Source: Thermoguttaceae bacterium
GTDB lineage: Bacteria; Planctomycetota; Planctomycetia; Pirellulales; Thermoguttaceae
NCBI GenBank assembly: GCA_025060325.1
Contig: JANXBW010000017.1
Coordinates: 45,504 to 109,503, forward strand
DNA: 64,000 bases
Direction: 5' to 3'
The notes beneath the pieces were generated by a model. The model had not been told where the DNA came from and did not search any database. It was given only the letters and a program-made list of their open reading frames with translations. Shown in pieces: positions 20,301 through 27,713 of this stretch. Each line of letters starts with the position of its first letter. The stretch's first letter is position 1. Both the position numbers and the translations under genes were made by a program.

Positions 20301-21899
20301 TGGTCCTTTCGCTTCCTCCCGCGCTAAGAGATAGTTGACAAATTTTTGGAAAAGTAATCCACGATTGGGGGGCAGTTCCCCACCGGTTTTCCCACCGACC
20401 TGTGCTAGCATCCACAGGCGAAGTGGATTCCGCCCCCACTCCCACAAGCGAGGGTTGTTGCGCAGAAGCCGACTGAATTTTTCGCAGTCAACGCTGCGCT
20501 CAAAGTGCCGTCTCAGGAATTCGTCGATTTGTTGATCGGTCAAGGGATCGAGTCGAAAAACCGGAAGACCGAGACGCCAAAGCAGGGGATGAGGCCGGGA
20601 CGCCACAACTAGTGGCGCATCCGGAAAGTCATGGATAAGCTTTTCCAATTCCCCAGAAGCCCGCTCAAGAAGATCCGACCGAACCTCATTAAGTCCGTCT
20701 AGAAGGAGGATCCACTCGCCGGCGGCAAGGGAATTTTCAAACTGGCCGCGTTTGAGTGGCACTGTTTTCAAAGCTTGCCCAAGCAAATCCCACAAACCTT
20801 CCGGGCCGTAAAAACGTAGCTCGATGTAAACAGGTAGAGGCTTGAAGACGTGGGGACTTGCCAGGAGCTCAGTTGCCCGGCGATAGGCAAAATGTTGTAA
20901 GGAGGTTGTCTTACCAGCACCGGCTTCGGCAACAAGGGCAAGCCGCCCCACAGATTCGAAAAGCTGATGCACCTTTCCAGACCGGAGCGGTCGTCCCCAC
21001 GTTTTCTCCTCGGCGACTCTACCGCCAAAGAGCCGTTGACCCTCGCCGGCAATCTGTGCTTGTTGGTATGTCGAGGTGGCCGCCTCCTCAACTGGGAGAT
21101 CTATATCGCCGGAATCTCCCCACGCATCCCAACGAAGATCTAACTCGCCTGCGGAGAGTTCCAGAAGCTCCTCACTTGGCTGCTCGGCTGCGTCCAAAAG
21201 GATCCACCGGCGGAGATGCTCCTCCCACCTTTGCTGAATATGACAAACGTAACTCTTGCAGGATTCCACGCGGTTTCTGTTGCGAAATGCGGGTGCCACC
21301 TGGGCGGTGCACCAGAACATGACCAGGAGGCAATCCACAATTGATCGAGCCAACTGGAAGTCGGACCAAGCCGGGGCGACATGAACCTTGTTGCGGATCT
21401 CCCTAACGCGATAGCTAGCGTCTTGGATTGCTTTTGGCGCCTTTGCGCGAAGATCAAACCCCTTGGGACCTACCAAGTCGCCATAGGTCGGGTTATAGGT
21501 GGGCTGCCGCCAATCCGGTGGTGGTTCGTGAAGCGCTTCCCATCGCTCGGGACTGGCCACGATGAGAAGCCGTTTCAGCAATGGCTCCACAAGCTCTGTC
21601 AGCTTTTTAAAGCCGACGATCTTTTCTTCTCGATTGGCAGTCGAGAGGACATTCCAGATGGCTCCCCGGAAGTGATCTGCGAAGCCGTCATATTCGGGAT
21701 TGCCTATCGGAGTGTCGACGGCCTCGATGAAATCGGCAAGCACGCGAGAGAAGTCAGCGGAACACCTAGCAGATGTCCACTCCGGGAGACACTCCCGCTG
21801 GGCGTAGTCGCGAAACAGGTCCCAAAATTCGGACGAGTGCTCTGCCGAATACATCGGCCGAAAACTCCTGCCGGAACTTTCTTCTGCTCCTTCTATCAT
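17340..21899 (-). CDS. Large NACHT STAND ATPase with helical repeats and cold-shock-like C terminus
   Basis: 1519 residues. Residues 1-~270 are helical and contain VREIRNKVH, which resembles a HEPN-type motif. A NACHT module follows: Walker A AEAGAGKTT (324-332), Walker B ILLLDGLNE (397-405), VVASRPH (431-437), NPLRLWML (491-498) and a winged-helix end FAHEMYQEYFAA (603-614). About 620-1440 is a long alpha-helical repeat array rich in W..AL and GAA..W units (TPR/PPR-like). The last ~65 residues (WLFVPYYRDF ... GKLVLNAVNLRPVG) read like a cold-shock/OB domain. STAND NTPases of this build often sense phage, with repeats as sensor and an N-terminal effector; that role is inferred. It stands alone between long gaps. 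An internal start at 21854 has a better ribosome-binding site (GGCAGGAG). Confidence 0.82.
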   Translation of the reverse strand: MIEGAEESSGRSFRPMYSAEHSSEFWDLFRDYAQRECLPEWTSARCSADFSRVLADFIEAVDTPIGNPEYDGFADHFRGAIWNVLSTANREEKIVGFKKLTELVEPLLKRLLIVASPERWEALHEPPPDWRQPTYNPTYGDLVGPKGFDLRAKAPKAIQDASYRVREIRNKVHVAPAWSDFQLARSIVDCLLVMFWCTAQVAPAFRNRNRVESCKSYVCHIQQRWEEHLRRWILLDAAEQPSEELLELSAGELDLRWDAWGDSGDIDLPVEEAATSTYQQAQIAGEGQRLFGGRVAEEKTWGRPLRSGKVHQLFESVGRLALVAEAGAGKTTSLQHFAYRRATELLASPHVFKPLPVYIELRFYGPEGLWDLLGQALKTVPLKRGQFENSLAAGEWILLLDGLNEVRSDLLERASGELEKLIHDFPDAPLVVASRPHPLLWRLGLPVFRLDPLTDQQIDEFLRRHFERSVDCEKFSRLLRNNPRLWEWGRNPLRLWMLAQVGGKTGGELPPNRGLLFQKFVNYLLAREEAKGPQTRRDIKLDLLSELGYKSRLDNRVSFPRLYAWEVINSRANAVGYQVDSAAFVHEIVDNGLLTDQGDILAFAHEMYQEYFAALGLKARYELSPTAIEPLRGNEFWREPLVLLYGLLGSPKALFDSVVERELSLAARCVQSELAPSIERVTNVLGRLDISSLPRQSENELTEKFRTIYILGDGKTLAHWLREARQVKHIAGIPRILARAFTGEAPAVEATFSALRRLGPNARRYAEALLAPLQSREAPIPANLQEEAADLLTKKWTKYEFAPRFCLLFIWGFQLEDMVDPAPYVEKLIRQGSVTEALHWMEKFQLRKLAPTLIQACQREDQTEIILECIWRLQLENEFPPARWIEELCEKRKFTLAGNWVSQFGLEEQFARTILQGLKNACQWKTALRLLREWHERLSAGLRQQLEPELGFKTFTQHLIETEGVPAALSFLKELDLLAQFPRQILQNTIASGNWEHALLIVETLGEQNSYPVAEWLCKLVESGKLGAATEWTRRLGLRAQLGRKIVDGYIKAGQWEEALRLIEEFNLSAELTPEFLIDKLAEERRVGAAIVWGIKLGLQQAELAALLWPWKAGVQLNELKECFKRLAKISTASLLRAVHALCHADLVRSVTQALAETGLLTGVFENFLDIASQVNALDTVALYLYWLPSQWSRESPLRERKKFQELGDRFLAWCLANGYLEIALPWIGRLGSRPDQSGILELLEQRAQEEGAAKILESFHKVRWQGQKASEAVRTFVGSLITQLIDEGKFPQAGHYVRCLRLVDEMGERLVAAAVSQGRITDAIRFIRTAWAHGTLSTATLEKLLASVAPPEKAKELCSELPRLISRQYSADALELFLLFECGHVQAAIEYASSHLLPKIRKKEDTNLKAEFARLCAHLRFSQKQLIHNHAEHERIEALNRRLTSPDTAPSPEELQGINLFGYQKNSEWLFVPYYRDFRIEPGHALMQSQVVIFQLAVSTHPSSGKLVLNAVNLRPVG

Positions 21900-22894
21900 A
21901 GTCGGGGGAACGGAGGGATGTGGCGACGATGACTGCTTCCCCCTAAACGGTGTACTTCAATAATCACTAAAAAGGGGGGCAGTCGATTATTCTGTCCGGG
22001 ACTGGAGCTTTTTTAAACAGGCGTTCGCCCTGGGGGATGAGCGGAGCTCCTTAGGCCGAAGGAGATTTGATGAATAGGGTAGCGGTTGGTACCGTGGGCT
22101 CTTCCGGCGGATAGCGCGGCAGAGGTTACCTTTGGCCGGATAGGGCTCGGCTCCCGGATGGGGCAATTCCTCGGTTGCTTCGGAGGATCGTTTGGGAAAA
22201 AGTAGTGCACGGGTTGAGGGAACTCGGCCAAGCGCTTTGGGCTGGGAGGCCACAAGGGCTCCTGATGAGTGGCGGGTATTTTCTCCCACAACGCTTCTTC
22301 GTCGTGATGGCCGGGCATAGGCTCGCTCGCCGTTGCGGGCGTTGATGACTCGGGCAGGAGGCCCATATCTTCTCAAGCGGGGGCAGCGGGGGACTGATCC
22401 AGAGTCGAAGTTGGTCGTTAGGCAAAAGGTGCTGGCGTAGAGGTACTTTCGGAGACCCACCCGGCCGGGAACGGGCTGAGGGGCGAGCCAGGCTCGCAGC
22501 GGGATGTTGACACCGTGGAACTCCCGTTAACTGCCTTGATCCCTATGACGGCCTGCTCATTGCAATGCTGACAGCTTCCATGCTCTACACCCAAGTTGCG
22601 AAAGAGCTGCTAATCCACCCGACTTGCGCGGACAACTGGGCCCAACTTGGCGCGGGTGCGAGGGGTTCGTGGTTAGCTCCTTCCATTTCCTCCGATCGCC
22701 GTTTGTTGGCCGGTCCTTGGATTGCCGTTTATTGGCCGGCAGCCGGAATTCCCGGGCAAAGCGGTGGGCCTTAGTCGACGTTTTCGCGAAGACTGTCGCC
22801 GTGGCGGAAAAAAGCGAGAGAAGGTAAAATTTTCCGAGTGATCACCATTGTCCAGTATATTTCCGAACATTAGTTACATCGGTGGGCGATTAAG
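21900..22894. other. Intergenic region, possible decayed or orphan reading frames
   Basis: About 1 kb between the divergent NACHT and kinase genes. Three overlapping minus-strand frames (21987-22460) are Pro/Arg/Ser-rich and show no family motif or ribosome-binding site; I treat them as non-coding. GTTGAC occurs at 22506. Confidence 0.5.
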
Positions 22895-24631
22895 ATGCCT
22901 CGGGTGCTCCCTCGTGGACTGGGCGAGACCAGTTTAGAGCTGAAGTGTCTCCTTCTCTTTGGGGTCTCGATCGCCATCGTCATTGCGGTCAGCTTCTTCC
23001 TCTATTGGGTCGTCACGGGCAGTGTCGTTTATGGTCAGAATCCGATCAAAGCCCGGCTTTTGGTCGACCAGGTGATGCTTATCAAGCACTGGCAGCAGCT
23101 TGAGACGAACGAGCAATTTCGGCCTTATATCGAGCATTTGCGGCGTAACCTGAGCAATCAGGAGTACGAGTGGCGAGTGATTCATCGGCCGGATAGCCGC
23201 GCCGCTAACCCTGAACTTTTGGGCAGCCCCAACGACGAATTTGAGAAGCAACTCTTAGAGCAGTTTATGCGGCACCGTCGTGCGGGGGACTCGGCGGACA
23301 CTGGCCCAGAATATGCCGAGCGGTATATCAACAACGGCCTGAAGTATCAGTATTACCAGCCGGTGCGTGCTCAGGCGTCTTGTTTGACACTCTGCCATAA
23401 GACCTACTGGCAGCCGGGCGGCTTCGATGTCCCGATCGGTACGGTTCTTTTGGCCAGCGAGCCGCTGGAAGAAGGGGATCTGATGGCCATCGTGCAGGTG
23501 ACGATCCCCAACGGCCCGACACAGTCGGCTGTGACAGAAACATGGAACTGGCTGTTTGCCGTGTCGATTGTCACCGCCTTTTTGGCACTAGTTACTTTTT
23601 ACGTGGTCATTCGTTACGTGATCATTCGTCCCCTTCGACATCTTAAAGAAGTTAGCGAAGCGGTAAGCCGGGGGGACATCGATACCCGGGCGGAGCTTCA
23701 TACCGGCGATGAATTCGAGACGTTAGCTGACGCCTTTAACTGTATGCTCCATCATCTGATCACGGCACAGGAGCAACTGCGGCAGGTCAATGCTGACCTC
23801 GATGCCAAGGTGGACCAACTGGCCCAGCTTAATATGCAGCTTTACGAGATGAACCGAATCAAAAGCGACTTCATGGCCACAATGAGCCACGAATTGCGAA
23901 CGCCGCTCAACAGTATTTTGGGGTTTAGCGAGGTGCTGGCTTCTGCACCCAATTTGGACGAGCGGCAAAAGCGATTTGTGGGCAACATTCAAAAGGCGGG
24001 GCGGATGCTTCTGGAAATGATCAACAACATCTTGGATTTGGCCAAGATCGAAAGTGGGCGGATGGAATTGCGCCCCATCGAGTTTGATGTCGGGCAAATG
24101 ATTTCGGCCGAGTGCGACTTAGCGCGTCCCTTGAGCGAAAAGAAAAAGCTCGAACTTCAAGTGGACGTTCAGCCGAATTTGCCGCCGATGTTCCAAGATG
24201 AATACCGGCTTCGGCAGATTCTCAACAACCTGCTGTCCAATGCTATTAAGTTTACGCCGGAAGGTGGTCGCATTAAGGTCACGGCTCGGCGGGAAAATGG
24301 CTTCCTGGTGCTTCAGGTAAGCGACACGGGGGTGGGAATTTCCGAAGAGGATCAGCAGATTATTTTCGAGAAATTCCGGCAAGGCCGGACCGCGCGGCCG
24401 AGTGGCGATCCGTTTACCCGGGAACACTCCGGCAGCGGACTGGGCCTATCGATCGTCAAAGAGCTTTGTCGACTGATGGGAGGGGAAGTCTCGGTCCAAA
24501 GCCAATTAGGAGTAGGGAGCACGTTTACAGTGCGGATCCCGTGGACCTTGGAAAAATACCCTGCCGGGGAAGTACGCCCGGAGTGGGCCGTGGAGCAAGC
24601 TGTCGGCCTAGCCGGCGAAGGCAGGCGGTAA
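22895..24631 (+). CDS. Membrane histidine kinase with extracytoplasmic CX3CH sensor (Tll0287/DUF3365-like)
   Basis: 578 residues. TM1 (18-40) and TM2 (219-243) bracket an extracytoplasmic domain that looks like the Tll0287/DUF3365 sensor fold and carries CLTLCH (Cys163, Cys167, His168). HAMP follows (about 240-295), then a coiled coil, HisKA with FMATMSHELRTPLNSILGF (phospho-acceptor His332), and HATPase_c with the N box (LNNLLSNAIKFTPEGG), DTGVGIS and GSGLGLSIVKEL. It should autophosphorylate and pass the phosphate to a response regulator; none is adjacent. The related sensor family usually has CxxCH for heme c; here the spacing is CX3CH, so heme binding is uncertain. The input may be redox or gas. 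Confidence 0.9.
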   Translation: MPRVLPRGLGETSLELKCLLLFGVSIAIVIAVSFFLYWVVTGSVVYGQNPIKARLLVDQVMLIKHWQQLETNEQFRPYIEHLRRNLSNQEYEWRVIHRPDSRAANPELLGSPNDEFEKQLLEQFMRHRRAGDSADTGPEYAERYINNGLKYQYYQPVRAQASCLTLCHKTYWQPGGFDVPIGTVLLASEPLEEGDLMAIVQVTIPNGPTQSAVTETWNWLFAVSIVTAFLALVTFYVVIRYVIIRPLRHLKEVSEAVSRGDIDTRAELHTGDEFETLADAFNCMLHHLITAQEQLRQVNADLDAKVDQLAQLNMQLYEMNRIKSDFMATMSHELRTPLNSILGFSEVLASAPNLDERQKRFVGNIQKAGRMLLEMINNILDLAKIESGRMELRPIEFDVGQMISAECDLARPLSEKKKLELQVDVQPNLPPMFQDEYRLRQILNNLLSNAIKFTPEGGRIKVTARRENGFLVLQVSDTGVGISEEDQQIIFEKFRQGRTARPSGDPFTREHSGSGLGLSIVKELCRLMGGEVSVQSQLGVGSTFTVRIPWTLEKYPAGEVRPEWAVEQAVGLAGEGRR

Positions 24632-24781
24632 GGCTGGAACGGGCGGCCGGGCAGCAACCAAGAGAACTTTCCTCGCCCGTCAACACAATCGCCATCGTTT
24701 TTTCCGAGAGAGTACGAGCCGAAAAACTATCATTGGCCTTGTTGACAAATTTAATCAGGGAGGCAAGGGACGGGCCGAACT

Positions 24782-25351
24782 ATGGCTATTCGTGGGAAGG
24801 CTTCCGCAGATCAAGGAGGGCAAAGCCCACCGCGGAAAAAGCGGACCGCCAAGGAAGATTCGCTTCCTTTGGGCCAAGGGGCAAATAATTTGCCTCATGT
24901 CATCCTTTATACCGATGGTGCTTGCCATGGCAATCCTGGGCCGGGCGGGTGGGCGTTTATTCTTCGACACCCGAGGAGCGGCAGGGAGCTTGTTTGCTCA
25001 GGTGCGGAGCCAGACACCACAAACAACCGAATGGAGCTAACGGCCGTGGTGCGGGGGCTGGAGGCCCTCAAGCGGCCGTCGTATGTGGAGCTTGTTACCG
25101 ATAGCATTTACGTCGGTAAGGGGATCACCGAGTGGCTTCCAAAATGGAAAAGTCAGGGCTGGCGGCGAAAAGAGGGCCGGAGCTGGGGTGAGATTAAAAA
25201 CGAGGATTTATGGCGGCGTCTTGATGAGCTTCTCTCGCGACACCAGGTGGTTTTTCGCCATATACCGGGCCATAGCGGGCATCCCGAAAACGAGCGGTGC
25301 GACGCCATGGCGGTGGCGGCTTACAAGGAGCTAATGGGGCGGTTGCTCTAG
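24782..25351 (+). CDS. rnhA: Ribonuclease HI
   Basis: 189 residues, with a basic ~40-residue N-terminal extension before the RNase H fold. The active-site set is complete: YTDGACHGNPGPGGW (first Asp), NNRMELTAV (Glu), VTDSIYV (Asp) and NERCDAMA (Asp), plus HIPGHSGHPEN (active-site loop His). RNase HI cleaves the RNA strand of RNA-DNA hybrids. The start is ATG at 24782. It stands alone, 150 bp after the kinase gene. Confidence 0.96.
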   Translation: MAIRGKASADQGGQSPPRKKRTAKEDSLPLGQGANNLPHVILYTDGACHGNPGPGGWAFILRHPRSGRELVCSGAEPDTTNNRMELTAVVRGLEALKRPSYVELVTDSIYVGKGITEWLPKWKSQGWRRKEGRSWGEIKNEDLWRRLDELLSRHQVVFRHIPGHSGHPENERCDAMAVAAYKELMGRLL

Positions 25352-26322
25352 CGGTGGCTTGCACCGGCACTGTTGCCAGGCTTGACGGCCGCGCCCGGAA
25401 TCCTTCTCTTTTTCTTTCCGGTTTGCGGTCGACACGCCGTCGGCGCCTCGCGAATTGATAGTCCTCTTATCAAAAAAACCTCTCCGAAAATCTCTCCCGG
25501 AAGAGCAGTGGCTGACTTCGCGAAGTTTGTGGGCGGCTTAGGCATGTCCCCAGGTAAGGGCGTGGACGTGTTTGAAACGGGATGGGGTCACAAACCCGTT
25601 CGAAGCTGTTTCGCCCAGCTCGCGTAGTAAGTTCGCAAGGCAGTTATGGCTCAGGAAGAACTGTCCCATAACTCATTGCCCGCCAAAGAGTTTCCCCGTC
25701 TCCGTTGTTTCGGCCGGTTGGAGGGATTCCGGATCGCTCGCATTTACGGTTTGGAAGTTTCGGCCAATGACGGTGCGGTGGGGGCTGTTAATTCGAGCCC
25801 TTGAAAGAGGCGGGGTCTCCTCGCCCACAAAAGAGGGTGTTAAATGCTCGCTAAGCGGGGCAATCGACCGACAAGCAAATCACGCGCGGTCCATTCTCCT
25901 TCACCCTCCGGCAGCCGAGAAGTTTCGGGCAAAAAGAGGAGTTTTGGGCAAAAAAGACCAGAGAAGCAAAGTAAGCTGCCACCGCAATTGCCGCAGGGGA
26001 GCCCCGGCCTCGGGGGAGACTCCTATTGGGTTTGGGTTTTGCTTTTCAGGGCCGGTGGTACTGGCCTCCCTGGGGCTAATGGTCCGATCGGGTGGCAGCC
26101 TGAAAATATCGCCCACTTTATCCTTCTGCCTTAGCGCCTCCTACCGTTCCGGGGCGTAGTCGCCAGCAGTCGTTCGCCCCGGTTTGGCCGGGTTAGTCCG
26201 GCGCCTAATCGCTTCGTGAGCTAAAGTTTCCTTAGAAGGCTCTTTGCCATATCCGGCCAGTGGGCAAAGGGGCGTCATGTTCGATTTTGCCAGGTTCACA
26301 TTTGGGAGGAGTGGACGGTCCG
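25352..26322. other. Intergenic region without a convincing gene
   Basis: About 970 bp. Frames of 195 and 96 codons overlap here in different phases, but their composition (Arg/Ser/Pro/Gly-rich, no motif) and the lack of a ribosome-binding site argue against coding. Nothing else was recognised. Confidence 0.5.
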
Positions 26323-26574
26323 ATGACTCAGGCGGTTGAAACTCCGAGTATTTTCGTCGATCGGCGTAATTACGACCATCCTTCGGCCCCCCCGGTGGTG
26401 GAAAGACGGCAGTTTGCCAATAGCCACGAGGGCCTGTCCCCTGAGGCCAAAGAATTGGCTTTGGCAATTGACCGTTACAAAATGCTCCACCGGCGGCGAT
26501 TCATTTCCCACGAAGAGCTCCTTCTGGTAATCAAGTCGCTTGGTTACCACCGCGATGACTTCCCGCCTACCTAG
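26323..26574 (+). CDS. Small conserved-looking protein of unknown function
   Basis: 83 residues from the ATG at 26323, which has GGGAGGAG about 11 bases upstream; the ORF track start (GTG at 26260) is weaker. The protein is charged and probably helical in its second half (LSPEAKELALAIDRYKMLHRRRFISHEELLLVIKSLGY). I recall similar small proteins from planctomycetes, but no function is known to me. There is no signal peptide or membrane segment. It is convergent with nfo. Confidence 0.7.
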   Translation: MTQAVETPSIFVDRRNYDHPSAPPVVERRQFANSHEGLSPEAKELALAIDRYKMLHRRRFISHEELLLVIKSLGYHRDDFPPT

Positions 26575-26701
26575 GCCATTCTGTCTGACGAAAACACGCG
26601 CGTTTAGCCTGCCCGTAAGAGACTCTCCCGGGAAGCTCGGTTGTTTTCGCAGAAAAGAACTTGGGCTGTTGACGGCCTAGGCGTAAGTTAAGGTGGTAGC
26701 A

Positions 26702-27646
26702 CTAATGGGGCAAGGCTGCAGCTGAAGCTCTTTCGGGTGGGACGAGGCTGCGAAGGAGCTTCATATTAACTTGATCCATATCTTGGCCCTGGAGTTTCTC
26801 CTTCGGTGTTTCGATGTACATCGGGATGCCGAAGAATCTCTTGTCGTTGACGATAAGGCGAAAGGCCTCCAAGCCTAGCTGGCCGCGACCGATGTGCATA
26901 TGGCGGTCCACGCGGCTTCCCAGCTTTCCGCGACTATCATTGAGATGAATGGCCTTAATCCGCGCAAGGCCCACGGTCTTTTCAAGTAGCTTCGTCGTCT
27001 GTTCATAGGCACTTGCCGGAGCCAAGGGATAGCCTGCCGCAAAAAGGTGACATGTGTCCAGGCACACTCCTACGCGATCGGGCCGTGAAATTTCGGCCAG
27101 AAGGAAACGGATTTGTTCCAAGTCTGACCCCAGCGCATGGCCCTGGCCGGCTGTGACTTCGATGAGGCAGCCCACCTGTGTATTTGGCGGCAGTGTTTCC
27201 AGCGTTTGATTTAGCGCCCGCACGACCCGGCTTAGTGCGCGGTCGAGTTGGCCATCGGTAGCCGCCCCGGGATGAAAGACTACCCAGGGGATACCAAGCG
27301 CCGCGGCTCGGCGAAGCTCTCCGGCAAAAGCCCGTATGGACCGCCGCCATAACTGCCCGTCGGGGCTTGCCAAGTTGATGAGATAATTAGCGTGCACCAG
27401 TGGACAAACAATCTGATGTCGGACAAGAGCTTCGCGAAATAGCTTTGCCTCCTGCGTACTGACGCGGCGGGTTTCCCAGCGGAGATTATTCTGGGTAAAG
27501 ATTTGTACACAATCGCAGCCTAGTGCTGCCGCCCGTTCAACCGCCCGGTGGTAACCCCCAGCAATCGACATGTGTGCCCCGACAATAAAGCGATCCGTGC
27601 TAACCTGCCAAAAGTCCACCGCTACTGCCCTTGACGATTTGTGCAC
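26702..27646 (-). CDS. nfo: Endonuclease IV (AP endonuclease)
   Basis: 314 residues as listed (GTG start); the family usually starts close to FIVGAHMSIAGG (residue ~21), so the true start may be a little later. The TIM-barrel metal-binding motifs are all seen: GAHMSIAGG, CVQIFTQN, LVHANYLINLASPD, VFHPGAATDG, CLIEVTAGQG, VGVCLDTCHLFAAGY, AIHLNDSRGKLGSRVDRHMHIGRGQLG and PMYIETPK. Endonuclease IV cuts the backbone at abasic sites using three zinc ions. The following gene upstream on the same strand is lnt, 67 bp away, with no functional link. Confidence 0.96.
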   Translation of the reverse strand: MHKSSRAVAVDFWQVSTDRFIVGAHMSIAGGYHRAVERAAALGCDCVQIFTQNNLRWETRRVSTQEAKLFREALVRHQIVCPLVHANYLINLASPDGQLWRRSIRAFAGELRRAAALGIPWVVFHPGAATDGQLDRALSRVVRALNQTLETLPPNTQVGCLIEVTAGQGHALGSDLEQIRFLLAEISRPDRVGVCLDTCHLFAAGYPLAPASAYEQTTKLLEKTVGLARIKAIHLNDSRGKLGSRVDRHMHIGRGQLGLEAFRLIVNDKRFFGIPMYIETPKEKLQGQDMDQVNMKLLRSLVPPERASAAALPH

Positions 27647-27713
27647 TTTTTAAACCGGAACTTAAGTCCGATGTGGACGCGAGGCGCATTCGTTAATTGC
27701 GAAGGCTGAAAAC

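Noticed and set aside
21987-22460. Overlapping minus-strand frames between the NACHT and kinase genes, considered as a partner gene for the NACHT protein
   Set aside because: Three frames are open together, which points to composition and not to coding; no domain or start signal was found.
25572-26159. 195-codon plus-strand ORF after rnhA
   Set aside because: No motif, no ribosome-binding site, mixed Arg/Ser/Pro composition, and an overlapping frame of similar quality in another phase.
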